64,000 nt of DNA from assembly GCF_003966975.1 (NCBI RefSeq), contig NZ_AP018437.1, positions 3,100,001 through 3,164,000 on the forward strand. The letters run 5' to 3'. The position numbers and the translations under genes are program-made. Within the stretch, counting starts at the first letter, position 1. Each line of letters begins with the position of its first letter. Below are positions 23,101 through 38,100 of this stretch, piece by piece. This DNA is from Pelolinea submarina. Its GTDB lineage: Bacteria > Chloroflexota > Anaerolineae > Anaerolineales > Anaerolineaceae. A model generated the notes under the pieces. It saw nothing but the letters and a program-made list of their open reading frames with translations, was not told the DNA's origin and searched no databases.

Positions 23101-26100
23101 GTATTCCTTGCCGCGATGCGGCAGCATGGGCTGAGCCATGGCTTGCAGCACTTCCGGGGCTACATCCACAGGTCCGGGAACAAACATATGAGCCATTTTT
23201 CCTCCTGGATAATCGATGGTTAATAGTAGTAAAAACTAAAGGACAAAAGACAGGGCAACCAGAATCACAAAGAATGTAATCGCCAGGGTGCCAATGCGTT
23301 TCAGATCTTTGATGACGTCCGTGTAATCCGGGTTGAATTCATCACTCTTTTGGGCAGTAACAGTACTGGAGCTGGGTTTAAATTGACTGGTATTCAGATA
23401 ATGTTTCTTGGATTTATTGCTCATTTACAAATCTCCTGATTAATTACTAGGCAAATTTATATCACTGATGCTTTGCTTTGTGTACACAATTTTATCGCTA
23501 TTTATTGGGAGAGTGGTTGGGTAAAGTAAAAAATCCTACTTAATTACTACGCTTATCTCAAATGTTTTCTCCGGCGGATTATCCGGTTCAAAGGGACGGT
23601 TGTAAACCAGCTTCAAGGTCGTCTGGCCTGCTTTTAAGGCTTTGAACGTGTATGTGGCGGTTCCACCCGCGCCAATCAAATCGCTGTCGCTCTCATAACC
23701 CGCTTCCCCTTGCTGCTGTAAATACTGGTCATCCAGCTCTGCAATTGACCAGTTATATCCAGTAGTAATGTTCCCCTTCAAACTGACGATAAAAGTTTCC
23801 CCGGTTTTCACTTCGATTATCTTTCCGCTATCTTCTTCGGTTAACTTCAACTGACCGCTCACGCTCTGGCAGCCCGCCAAGCAGACCAGCAGCAACCCAA
23901 TCCACAATATATTTCGATTCATGCATTCCTCCATGATTCCCTGCCTATATCATAACCAAATTTTCCTCTTTTGATAATCTTAAATAAAAACGGGACGGAG
24001 AATACTCCGTCCCGCATGTCTTTCGCCAATTTCTCTATTTCTTCATCTGGTTGAACACATCTTTGGGCGTCACGCCCTCCGGCAGGGTCACGGATTGCGC
24101 GCTCAAGGACAAAGCTGTTGCTGCAACCGGCTGCACCGGCGCCCCCGCCAAAGCCGCGTCCACGGACGCGCCGGTGACGCTCTCGCCCCAACTGACCACG
24201 CCCAGCTTGGTGCCGGAAAGGCCGCTGACGGACTTGCTTAAGATCAGGTAATCATTGACGTAGAACTTCATGGTACTGCCTTTGGCATACACCTTGAGGT
24301 TGTTCAAATCACCGTATACTGCCTCAGCGCAGGAGCCGCCCAGGTAATACCATCTGCCGGATATTATTTTATATGCCAGCGCGCAGGCATACTGGGTGCT
24401 GGTCAGGCTGTCATTGACCTGCCGCACGGTGAAATATACGCCGCTGGTCCAGTCGTTCCATGCATCAAACGAAGGTGTGCCGCGCAGTACCAGCCCGTAA
24501 GTATTGGATTCACCGCTGGCGGGTGCGTCCATCCGCATGTCGGCTTCGTAAGTAAAGTCGCCGAAATCCGCCGCGCTGTAATTAGCGCTGGTGCTGTACC
24601 CGCCGGCCATCCCCGCCGTGGACAGGCTGCCGGAAGCCACCGACCAGATCGCGCCGGCGGCAGCCGTCCAATCTTCAAAATCAGCATCCATTTCAAAGGT
24701 GCTGTTGAATTTGGGATAGATCGTAATATAACGGGTGGAGCTCCAGGGACCGGCCGTGTTGTTCTCGTTCACGGCGCGCACATGCCAATACCACCTGCCC
24801 GTCTCCAGCGGTTCCGTAACGATAGAAGTAGCCCCCGCTTCCGAAGTACTGCCGCTGTAATCCACACTGCTAAAGCGCGAGGAATCATCAATCTGGTATT
24901 CGTAAGTATGGCCGTAAAGGACCGCGTTCCAGGCCAGGGTCAACTCGGTATCATCCGTTAGGGTACCGTTGCCGGGGGACGTGGCAGTCACCTGTCCGGG
25001 CTTGGGCGGCAATACAATAACGGTGTTGCCTGCGCTCCAATCGCTGGTATTGCCGGCCTTATCCTGGGATTGTACGAACCAGTAATACTGGGTCAGGAAA
25101 TCCATTGAAGTAATTTTCATCGAGGTGCTGGAAACCCAATCCGAGGTATAGAGGGCAGTTTCCGGATTATCCGCTGTGTTATAAGCCAGCCGATAATATT
25201 TCGCACCGGAAGCGCTGTACCATCTAAATGTCGGGCTGCCCACCACCGTACTGATGTCAATCGGGCTGCGCAGCACCGGCACAGCCGGAACGAGAGTATC
25301 CACAACGAAATAATACGCGCTGCTCCAGGAACCGGTGCCGGTGTCATTGATAGCGCGCACACGCCAGTAATACTTTCCGTCAATTAATTCGTCAGTTGTA
25401 AAAGTCAATTCCGTCTGGCCGCTGGCTTCGCTCTGGATTGTGGTAAAGCGGGAACTGGATGAAACCTGCACGTCGTAAGTCAAGCCATAATCCACTGCGT
25501 TCCAGCTCAGCTCCGGTGTCGCGCTTTTGACATAAGAGCCTTTAGCCGGAGCAGACAGCACCGGTTTGCCCGGCACAGGTGCCCGCACCGTAACGGTGTA
25601 GGGTTCGCTCCAATCGCTCCAGTTGCCGGCCCTATCCTGCGCTTTCACGAACCAGTAATAGGTCGTGTCGATCGCCATGGCGTCCGGTTGATGCGTATTG
25701 CGGCTGGTCAGATCGGACTGGTACACGTAAGTATCCGTATCATCGATGGTGTTGTACTGAAATATAAAATACTTGGCCGTATCGGGGCGCAGCCACTTGA
25801 AGGTGGGCGTGCCAATCACCTCGAAGCCATTCGTTGGGGTGTAGAGCGTAGGTGCTGCCGGAGGCGTGTTATCCACGGTGAAATACCAGGCACTGCTCCA
25901 ACTGCCCTGCACGCCTTCCGTGTTGACCGCGCGCACGCGCCAGTAATACTTGCCGTCGGGCATATCGGCGGGTGTGAACTCCGCGTCAGGTATTCCGGTC
26001 TCATTAATATATAGCGTTGAAAAGCGCGAGCTGGTCGAAACCTGCAGATCGTAGGTATCCGCATAGGTAACCGCGTTCCACGTAAAGGTGGGCGGATTTT

Positions 26101-29100
26101 CCGATGGGTTGATCAGGTCGCCTTTCGCCGGTGCGCTCAGGGTCACGCGCGAGGGAGTGGGCGGAACGATATGGATGGTGAAAGGCGCGCTCCAAGCGCC
26201 CCAGCTGCCGGCTACGTCGCGCGCCTGCACAGACCAGTAATAATCATCCTTATCCAAAGCCGGCGCTTTAAATTTATACGTGCTCAGCTCGCCGGATTCA
26301 TATATTACTTCTGAATCGGATATCCTGACGATCTTGATTTTGTAATACTTCGCGCTCGAAGGCCGCGACCACTTATAGGTCGGCTGGCCGGCATAGGTAC
26401 TGTTATCCAACGGCGACAACAACAGCGGCGCGTCCGGCGCGGCAGTATCCAGCGTGAAGTAACGCGCCCCGCTCCAGGCGCCATAATCATCCGAACCGTT
26501 GCGGCCGCGCACGCGCCAGTAGTAAACACCATCGAGGCCTAAATCACTCGGCAGCGTATAGGTCTGACCAGTGATCGCGTCCTGATCGAAAACGATATTG
26601 GTGAAATACTTGCTGTCCGCGATTTGCAGGTGGTAGTACTCGCTGTTATCCAAAAGTACCCAACCAAATTGGGGAGTTTTGTCATTCGTCAGGGTTTTAT
26701 TGGCCGGGGAATCCAGCGCAACCTGAGCCGGTGTATTACTCAAAACAGTGATAGTATTGGAACTGCTCCAATCGCTCCAGTTGCCGGCCGTGTCGCGCGC
26801 GCGCGCAAACCAGTAATAGGTCACGTTGGTGTTCTTTTTGGGGGGCTGGATGGAAGTGGTGCTTAATACGTCCGAACGGTAAATATATTCTTCCCCGTTG
26901 TCAACCAAGCCGTATTCAAACTGGTAAGCTTCCGCATCCGCCACGCTACCCCAGGAAAAAATCGGCATACCGGCTGATTGCGCACCCGAAACGGGGCTGA
27001 TCAACTCCGGCGCAACCGGCTTGGACGTGTCAACCGTAAAGTTGCGTACCGCGCTCCAGGCACCATAGATGCCATATTCGCTCTTCGAACGCACCCGCCA
27101 ATAATACTTGGCGTCACCCAACGGCCCGGCCGTATAGGTTAATTCGGTCAAATCCCCCGAACTTTCCAGCACCGTATCAAAGGCATAGGTTGAGGAAAGC
27201 TCAACCTGGTAGGCCACCGCGCCGGATACCGCCGTCCAGTCCAATTCAGGCGTGGAAGTATTGAGAAACTCGCCATAAGTTGGCGATGTTAGCGTAGGTC
27301 CAGCGGGGCCGGGCGGCACGACTGTCACGACAAAAGATGAGCTCCAAGCACTCCAGTTGCCGGCCTCATCGCGCGCCCGCACATACCAATAATAAAGCTG
27401 CTTCTCAGCCATAGCCGGTGGAGTGAAAGACGTCCCGGTTAATTCATCCGAGAGATACAGCGCTGTGGATTCATCAGAATTATCCACAGTGTTATATTCG
27501 AACTGGTACGCCGCCGCGTCCGCCACCGTGCTCCAACTGAAGGTCGGCGTACCGACCACGTTTACGCCGTTGGCCGGGCTGCTTTGGGCAGGCGCTGAGG
27601 GCGGGGTAAGGTCAATAGAAAAGCTGCGTGTCGTACTCCATTCAGCTGTTATGCCATAAGAATTATATGCTTGCACACGCCAATACCATGTTCCAACGCT
27701 TAACCCACTAACAACCGCACTATTACTTTCTGTTGTTGTTGTATAAAAAAGACTATCAAAGGCACTGGAATCATCCACCTGCAGTTCATATGTACTTCCG
27801 GAATATGCCGCTTTCCAGCTGAGGGTTACATCAGTTTGATTTGTTTCAGAACCATCCGCAGGTTCATCAAGCATCATCTGGCCGTATACAAACAATAATA
27901 AATTTGGAGAACCTGACCCTATACTTGAGAGTACTCCACTGGTAGATTTGGAAAGTAAAGCAGATGTCACTTCAGAAGGTGAAGCAGAGGGATGTTCACC
28001 TAGATAAAGAGCGGCCGCGCCGGCCACAAAGGGGGAGGCAATGGATGTGCCGCTGTCAGTGTCAATGGAGGAATCGCTGGCATAAGTTGTAGTAAGAATG
28101 CTCGATCCGGGAGCGAACAGATCCAGGCAGGATCCATAGTTGGAATAGGATGCACGAGCATCACTGCTGGTTGAAGCGCCTACTGTTAAGGCGCTTATCG
28201 TAGAAGCAGGAGTCCAGTTACAGGCATTCGTACTACCATTACCTGCTGCAACCACAACAGTAATACCGGCAGCCACCGCGTTGTCTATTGCCTTATTAAT
28301 TGTAGTTGAGGTGCTTGCAACACCCAAGCTCATATTAATGACCGCCGGGCTGCTGTGGTTTTCGATCACCCAATCAATGCCGGCCACCACGTTCGTGAAA
28401 GAACCATCCCCGGTATCATCCAAAACCCGTACCGAATGCAGGTAAACGGACTTGGCTACACCATAGGTGCCGGAGCCGATTACCCCGGCCACCTTGGTGC
28501 CATGGCCGTATTCATCATCAGGATAGGGATCATCATCCACAAAGTCATACCCGCCGGAAACACGCCCGCCGAATTCAATGTGGCTGGCGCGAATGCCGGA
28601 ATCGAGCACGTAAACGTGCACGCCCGCTCCGGCGGAAGTGGGGTAGTGGTACAGGTTATCCCGCGTGAGAATAGTCTGATCGATGCGATCCAATCCCCAA
28701 AGACCTGGGATAACAGTTCCATATTCAGTATCTAGAAGATTCTGTGTGCTCTGATCACCAACCGTCTCATCCACCGCGTAGATGTACTGGTCGGGTTCGA
28801 TGTAAGCGATATCCTTGTCCTGGCGCAGGGTCTTGAGCGTGTCCTTGTCCATCTGGGCCGCGAAGCCCTTCATGTTACCGTTGTTGAACTCAACCTTGAT
28901 CTTGCCGCCTTTGGCTTTGACTTTATCGCGCTGCGATTTCAGTCCCTGGCTGCTGACCTTATTATTCTTATAAATCACAATGTACTGGCCGGGGATGATA
29001 TTGGAGGTGTCCTCCGGCATAAGCAGCGGAACGACCAGCTCGGCTTCTTCCGTTGCCGTGGGCGTCAGCTCGCCTTCGGGGGTCAGCGTGGGTGTTTCTG

Positions 29101-32100
29101 TGAAGGATAGTTCTGGGGTATCACTGGGTTGGGCTGCCGGGTCCGGTGTGTCGGTTGCCTCGGTACTCGCGTTCGATGAGACATCCACGGAAGTCTGGGT
29201 GGGCTCGGCTGTGGGTTCGGCGGTCGGCGTTTCCCCGCCGGCATCCGTGCCCCCGTCCTGTTGAACGGAAACCTGTTCGAGGGTGGCGGTGGGCGTCAGG
29301 GTAGGCGTGGCCGTCGCGACGGCTTCACTCTGCGGATCCGCTTGCGGGGTACTGTCGTCCGCCAGGGTTATGCCGCTGCTGAGCAGAGAGGCAGCCACCA
29401 TGGAAACCAGGACAAGGATAGAAAGGCCTATCCGATTTTTTGTATAGCGATTCTTCATAAGCTTACTCTGATATCTATCCCTTTAAATTCAGTCCGGATC
29501 CGGATCGCATCTGCCGCATGATCAAAGCTGCATTTCCTGACCGTTGATGATTACGCGGAATGTTTGCGGATCAAAAAATTCCATTTTAAAAGCTGCTTCA
29601 AAAGGCTCCAGCATCTGAGCGCAGATCACCTCAGGCTCGGAGACCGAGTAGATGGTGAAATCGATCTGCCGGCCGTTTTGGCTGATGGTTGCGCGCAGTT
29701 GGCTGCAAGGAGTGGGCAGGCTGCCGCTGAAAATGAGGGTTTGCGCCGGTTCATCCCAGCGAGCGCCGTCCACCATTGCGCCGTCCTGCAGCCAGGCCTC
29801 ATCGCCCTCCTGCGGGGCGTACGGATTTTCAATCGCCACAGCACCCTCCTGCGCATCCTCACCGGCTTGCGCGGCGGCGCAGCCAATCAGCAAAGCGGGA
29901 ATGACCAAAACTGCGAATACGCGCATTTTTTTCATTAATTTTTCCGATAATTGTCCATTATAAGGAAATCCTAACATAATTCCATTATACGCTGTAGGGC
30001 CGACCCGAACAGTTTTTTATGTAAGTGTTAACAAATCTGTAATATTAATGATTTAACGGGAAAAAACAGGCTTCGTTACAGAAAATAAGGAGAGCGCGGA
30101 ATCGCGCTCTCCTTATTTTTAAAATACTTTAATCGATCGTGAAAAATCTACTACCAGGCACTGAAACGCAGGTTCGCCTCTGAGGGGACTCGATCATAAT
30201 CCGTGTCATTCCCAAAATAAGTCGTGGAGATCATCGACAAAACCGGTCTAGGCCTTGTACCTTCATATTCGATCTCAATACCGTTACCTTCATTGCTCAT
30301 GAAGTTGGAGTTGCTGATGGTCACCTTGGTGGTTGAGGATGCAGCGATGTGTAAACCATCGCCATCGTTCCCGCTGCCGTTCATCCAACTGCATACGTTA
30401 AGCAGGTTGATCGCTGCATCACTCGTCAAATAAGCACCGCTATAACCGGAATCACGGATGTCGGCATTACTCAGGGTGATCGTGCCCAGAGTTGTTCGCG
30501 CTTCAACTCCGTTGAATGTAGTGCCCTCCGCGGTAATTCCGCTCAAGGCAATTGCTCCGGTGGACGTATAAGCATATAGTCCAGCCGATTCGTTATCTAT
30601 AAAGTAATTATCTCCCGTCAATGTGATATTACCCGTACCCGAATAGGTGTTCAGATTGAGGCCGTAATCGTTTCCGCCAGCGGAGACATTGCTGAGTGTG
30701 ATCATCCCGATGCTGGTAATTTTCAATCCGCTTCTGAAATTTCCATTCAGGTCAAAATTTCTTCCGGTCACGGTTTTCTGGGACTGCACTTTAATGCCAT
30801 CGGAACCGTTATTGGTTGCGCCTAGATAGTTCATGTTAACAGTACCGTTGGTTAAAATCTTCAAACCTTCCCAACCATTGGCGTTGAATACACAGCGGCT
30901 GCTTTCACTGGCTCCCGAAACATTTATATTTCCAATACCATTAATCATGGACTGATTATCCAGGACTGCCCCTTCTGTGCCATTTGATCTGGCTTCCACA
31001 TTTAACAGGCTGATATTGGCCGGTGTTTGAACAAACAAACCGGTCAAGGAGTTATGGTTCAAATAACTGGGTTCGCTTCCGGAGAAGGTGACATTCTTGC
31101 CGGCTTGAATGCTGAGGCCGTCCACATAATAGGTGACGATGTCTGAGAAATTCTCATTGTTCATGCTCAGCCGGTAGAAACCGCTGTGAACATTGTCATC
31201 AATAACTTCCAGGTAGTAATGACCGCTGGTCGAAGGCGTCCATGTCGCAATTAAATTTTGATTCGTAAGATTGTACGAATCAAAGGAAACCTGAACACCA
31301 TCGGCATCAAACAACGCCAAATTGCCGGTAAAAGAATTGATATCCAGATTGGGGTCATCGGAAGGATATAAGCGGAAGCTCAGGTTGACGCCGGCTTGCG
31401 CGTCAAAATCCCACCGGTCCGGTCTTAAATCCGCATTGTAGTACTCGCTGACCGCATCCCCATCGTTCAGTGTGCCGGTGGTCTTGAAATTGTGCCGGGT
31501 GGTTATCGCACTCAACGTAACCAACCCATTGGTAGTCAATGAAATGCCGGTATCATTATTGTCTTCGGCCGAAACACTCTTTAAGGTAATATTTCCCACG
31601 GAACCATTGAACTGATTAGAAACTACCATGCCTTTTTCATTGTTTTCGTTTGCAGATACGTTGGTCAAGCTGATATTGCCCTTGGAGTTAACCAATAAAC
31701 CTGTCCCGCTATTCATTTCCGCTGTGATACTGGTCAAATTGATCACACCGCTGCCAGTGCAAACGGACAGGGCATCATCGAATATGCAGTTATCCAAATT
31801 CATTCCGGAAAACCCGTTGTCGGTGGCTGCGGCAATCCCGTACACGGTAATGATGCCTTTCGTGCGTATATACAGCCCTTCCCAGCCATTGTCATTAAAC
31901 ATGCTGGCCGGCGTCAGGGATTTATCCTGCACGGTAACCGCGCTGGTTGAAGTTGGATTATACAGAGACAACCCCGTGCGGAAGTTGCCGCTCGCGTTGG
32001 CGTTCGAAATTGAAATCGTGCCGAAGGACGCAACTTTCAATCCGAAACTATCGTTATTGTCGAAAGAGTTATATAGATTGTTCTTGGATCCCGCGATAGT

Positions 32101-35100
32101 AACGTTGGCTTTAACACTTGAGTTATCCAGGACAACACCGGAACCGGGATAGAGAGCATGCTGGTGGTCTGCATCATTGACCGACAAAATATAACCACCA
32201 GATTCTCCGGCAACATTGTTGGAAACATAGATCTGGTAGATTTCCATATTGTTGAGCGTGCAGGTAAAACTGACATCGCTTCCACCATTAATAGTCTGGA
32301 CTATATTGTTGGAACCATCACGCAGCTCAAACTTGAGGTCGAATTCACTACTCTCCAAGCGGAAGGTGACTTCTTCACCCTTACCTTCAATTCCCCAAAC
32401 ATCGGTCATATCATCGCTAACTTTGTCGAATACCGAGATGGGGGAATAATCCAGCCAGCTATTCACAGGCGATTGGTTGTCCGCAGCACTCACGGCGTTG
32501 AGAATTATCGCCCCGCGGCTGTAAACCTCCAACCCGCTGCCTATGTTGTTGTCAAATTCGCTGTCAATCAACGTGACACTTTTGTTAATGCCATCCAGGT
32601 TGTCCAGGTAAGCACCGGTTTTTCCATTTTCGTAGGATTTTACCCGCTCCAGTTTGATAGTACCGGAGGTATCCAACCAAATACCGTATTCTTCGTGATT
32701 TGAATGAACCTCGGTATCGCTGATAGCAACGTTGTTTTTGGATGAGATCCAAAAACCGTTCAACCCGTTATCATAAACGCCATTCACCCAGTTGGGGATG
32801 GTGACGTTCACGGTCACAGTACCGGTGCCTTGGCACACACCCGTGTTGTAATCAGCCACGCAGTTGTCCAGAACCATACCCGTCGAATCATTTGAGAAGG
32901 AATCCGTGTTGGAAACGGTTATATTACCCTTGGAACGGATATAAACACCATAACCGGCATTGCCTTCACTGATATTGGCTGCGGCTCCGCCGCCGGTTTT
33001 TGGACTGTTGAGGGTTACTATGCTGGGTCCGATCACAGTTCCAAGCCAGATGTCGTTTATCTCATCATAGGTCCAATTGGTAAAGTCCTCAACATCAATA
33101 CCATTTCCATCATTGAATCTGGAAGTGATGGACGACAAGGTCACTACCTTGCCAGCCATGATGTAAAGGCCATCCAGTCCGTTATTCTCTGCTTTTAACT
33201 TATTGACTGTCACGGAACCCAGGGTAATCGCGTGTGTACCGATACCACCGTTGGTAGATGTCTCCAAATTCTTCATATTGATGGTATTCGCATTGCCTTC
33301 AACATTAACACCATCCGATTGATTATTCTTTGTAATCACATTTTCCAAAGACAGCAGAGATGAAGTCGATGAACTCAGTTTCAAACCATAGCCGAAATCC
33401 GTATTAGAAAGAGAGACATTATCGTTGGCGACAACATTTTTTATTGTTGCACTGCCGGCGTTGATCAGAATACCCGTACCATGGTTATTGCTGGCACTAA
33501 CGCCATTGAGAATCACCTGTTTTCCCGGAGCAATGGTATCCAGATACAAAGCATTGACAGCATCATCCACACCATCTTCGCCGCCATTGCTATTAAAACT
33601 CGAATTGGTTATTTTGATGGTGTTATTCGCCTTAATATAAGCGCCAGTACCCAAATTTCCGCTTGAGTCCACATCCACCATCGTTACAGTCCCTGAATGA
33701 TACCCATCGCTGCTTGTTGAAATATGGATACCATCGCCATCGGGATTTGAAATATTCAAATCCGAAAGCAAAATATTGCCAACGCTATCGGTGATCTGCA
33801 CACCGCCGGTGATGCTAAAGCCGCTCAGGGTGAACCCCCCGAGGTTGCCATTCAAACTGACATTCCCGATAATGGTTGTATTGGCAGAACCATTCACACC
33901 GATTAACCCATTCAACTGGCTTAAATACGTGCCGCTGATATTGAGATCACCAGAGTAAGATCCGTCCAACACATATAGCTTGCGATCGGTAGGTAGTAAA
34001 CCTCCCTCAATTTTTTCCAACGCAGTCGCAATTGGTGTACTGCTAACCCAGCAGGTACCGGCGCCGACGCTGGTTCCGGAGTAACAATCGTCCTCAGATT
34101 CGACTACAGAATAATATGTAGTGCCAACCTTCCAGTAAGGGTCTCCCGCGCTGATCAACTCTGCGCTTTCCTGACTGGCAAAATCAATTGGATCCCCGCC
34201 TTCATCCACAATTTCCACGTTGGTCTCATCCTCGACAATTTCTGAAATTTCGGAAGATTCCAAATCCGGGCTTATTTCAACAGCCTCCTCGGAGGTGTCT
34301 TCCCCTGTTGACTCCGACTCATTACTGGCTTCTTCCACAGGAAGTAAATCGTCAATCGTTACTTCATCCTCCACAACCCCGAGTTCATCAGGCGGTATTT
34401 CTTCTGATGAATCTTCTACTTGTAGTTCTTCGGAAACCGGCGCATCCGGTTGCGGTGTCTCCGAGGGAAGATCGTCATCGGCAAATACAGTGCCGGTAAT
34501 AAACAGAGTTGTGACTAAAACCAACAAACACAACCACAGGTTAATCCTTTTCTTATGTAAAAATTCTTTCATCATTTTTTCTCCCAAGTTTTATACTATT
34601 TTTGATGCTTGAATTTATTATTTTTCGAAGTTTTCCTCCTTCTCTTTGCCATGTAATTCGAATGAACCAGCTCCCCAAAAGGCTGGTTCTTCTATTTTTT
34701 ATTATTTAAGAGCAGAGATTTAAAAACCTAAATTTCCTCCCAGGTACAAAAAAAATTCACGATGAGTCGATTTTAAATTTCGTATTAACTAAAGATTCCC
34801 GCAGAAATCTGCGGGAATTTATATTTCATCAAGGATACACTATCCAATTTGAACTATTAATATTTTCTTCAAGGATGTTTTATTACCCACTCACTCGTAG
34901 AATTTTGAAAGCGTATATGTAAAATTAATTATATGCATTAACTATGTTTATGCAAGGTTTTATATTTTATTTATATCGGCGGGCATTTTCCGGCAAATTT
35001 TATGGTCGAAAAATAATTGTGACATTAATCTATCGCAATCCATTTATATATGAATTAAGTAAGGTCCTGCTTACCTGGTAGTTGCGCCGCATCGGTTGTG

Positions 35101-38100
35101 ATGACCAGTATTCCCAAGTCAATCCCATCCGACGGCAATACACAATTCAATCACCCGCTTTTGGAAATCCCTTCACCGCGCCCGTCTTCGACACCACTGG
35201 GTAAGCCGGCCCATTCATCGGCTTGAACCAACTGAAATGGACGACACCATCGTCCCGCAATTCCAAAGCCAGCCCTGCGGCTACTTCGTGCGCAAAGTGC
35301 TGGAATGCTGCGTCCGGGCGATCCATCTCCTCTGCGGCACGAAGAGCTACCCTGGCTGACCCTGATCGCCTGCAAAGGCTGCGGCCCCGCCAGCGGAAAA
35401 TACGGTTGGCGCTATGTGGCGCGGGCTGTGCAGGTCGAGATCGATTGAGGCAGGGGCTCAAAACTCCAGATTGAAATAGGAAGTATAAAAAGACGGGAGG
35501 GTGCTTGCACACCCTCCCAATCGATCCCTTGCTGATTTTCGATTTTACAGTCTAGATGAAGTAAAAATATCCGCTTTCGGAATCTCCGTCGTCATCCGTG
35601 TCGTTGCCGATGCAGACCGTGTCGATAAAGATCAGCTTTTGTCCCATATCATCCACGTAGAAATAACCCAGCACACCATAACCCACGTTGTTCATGAAAG
35701 CGCTGGATTTTATGGTGGCCGTCGCATTGTTATGCATCATGACGATCAAACCGGCGCCATTGTAAATTGGCTCGCCATTGTTGAAAGAGGACACTCCCGT
35801 TACGAAAACCGGGCTGGAACTTTCCAGGTAGATGCCGCTCAATGTTGAATCGCGTACGTAGGATTTGGAAAGCGTGATGCCTTTATCCGCTATAACCCAC
35901 ACCCCATAATCGTCGTTGGAACGCACATCGACGCCGCTGATCAAAGCCAGGCCGTGAGTTTCAATTGCCAGGCCGGCCGATCCGCTGTTCCAGAAATAGT
36001 TCTCACCGCTGACCGTGACCTTCAAAAGATCACTGCCGGAGGTGCTATCTACAGACACGCCGATCATGCCGTTGCCTTTGGCGTTGATATTGCTGAGGGT
36101 CACGTTGCCGATCGAAAATGCGATCATGCCGTTACCGCCGTTGCTGAACAGGTTGAGATTTCTGGCGGTCACTGCCTTGGGGTACAGTGCGGAGGTGTTG
36201 TTCAACGATAAACCGTCCGACCCGTTGAACATCGCGGTGACGAAATTCAGGTTGATGGTGCCGGTGGTCATGATGGTCAGGCCTGACCAGCCGTTCATAT
36301 TGAAGCTGCCGCGGATGGTGTCCTTTATTCCGTTGACATTGACCAGGCCGGTGCCGGCACTGTTGTTCAACAACGCCCCGCCATTGCCGTTGGAATTGGC
36401 CGTTACGTACAACAGGCTGATATTGCCCGGTGTCTCAACGGACAATCCGGTTTGTGAGTTGTGGTTGATGTTATTGGCGATCTTTCCCGTAAAACTGACA
36501 TTCTTGGCCGCTTCAATATAAACGCCGTCAACGGTGTAGTAAGCCATATCGCTGAAGGTTTCATTGTCAATACTCAAGCGATAGTAACCGTTGTTGCCGC
36601 TGTTTTCCGATACGTTCAGGATAAAGTACCCGCTTTCGGAAGCAGTCCAGGTTGCTTCCAGCGCATTGGTACCCGCACCAGTTACAGAGTCAAAGGAAAG
36701 CGAATTTCCTTCGCTGTCGGTAAGCGTCAAAACGCCAATGAACGCGTTCACGTCCCAGGAGGGATTATCGCTGGCATACAAGCGGATGGTATAGGTCTCA
36801 CCGTTGCTGGCACCGAAGCCCCATTGGTCCGCCGAGACATCGGTATTGTAATAATCGCTGACCGCGCCGCCGATGTTGAGGTAGCCGGTGGTCTTGAAAT
36901 TATCACTGGCGGTAATGGTATTCAAATTGACCAAACCGTTGGTGACCACGTTCAAACCGGTGTTGTTATTGCTTGAAGCGGTGATGCTCTTCAGCGTGAC
37001 ATTCCCGATACCCAGCCGGTTGTTGATGGTTATACCGAAGGATCCGTTGGAACTGCCGTCCACCTCATTGAGCGAAACGGTCCCGGCAGTGAAGATATCC
37101 AGGCCGCTATCGCCATTGTTTTGCGCTGAGACTTTGTTGATCGTCACGATCCCTTTGCCCAGGCAGGCACCCAAACCGCCATCGTACTGGCAGTTGTTCA
37201 GAGCAATGCCCTGCCAGCCGTTATCGTCGGCGGTGATACCGCTCATCAGGATGTTGCCCAGCGTGCTGACGGTTATCCCGCCCCAACCGTTTTGTGAGTA
37301 AGAGCTGGAAGGGACCTTTGACTTGTCCACGATATTTACCACCCCTGCCGAGCCGGGGTTGTCCAGGCTCAAGCCGGCCCAATCGTTGCCGGTGGCGCTG
37401 GCTGAGGCGATCGTAATGTTCCCGTTTGAGAAGACCTTCAAACCAAATTCATGGTTATCGGCAAACACACTGGGACCGGAATTCGTGGAGGAGGACACGT
37501 TCACGGCTGCTTTGCCTGCCGCATTATTGAAGACCGCGCCGCTGCCGGGGTAGGCCGGATGCGTCTCATCCACATCATTCAACGACAATTTATAGTAACC
37601 GACACCTTCGAAAACACCTGAATACGAGACATAAACATGGAAATAGCCACTTGATGCCGCTGTGAAGGTGATGCGGGTATACCCGTTCCCGGTGTAATTA
37701 CCGCTTTCTGATGCGATCAGATCGAAATTGTTGTTATATACAGTTACCAATGATTGGAAATCGTCCGATTTAACAATAATGTCCATCTGCTGCCCGGAGA
37801 TGACGTAAAAATCCCAATCTTCAAAAAGACTTACACTATAGAACGTATCCAACAGCGTAACGGAATCGTGTATGATGCCGCTCCCGGTGGGCGAATGATT
37901 GGAGGAAGCCGAGGAACCCTTGAAGTTGATCGCGCCGGCAGTCAGAACGTAAACGCCCATACCCTCGTTATCGTCGAAGACAGAATCGGTAATGGTGACG
38001 GCCTGCGCTTTAGGAGCGGATAAGTTGACCAGATAAGCGCCGTTATTGTCGTTGCCGCTGGCATTACACTGATCCAGTTTTATGGCGCCCTGTGCGTCCA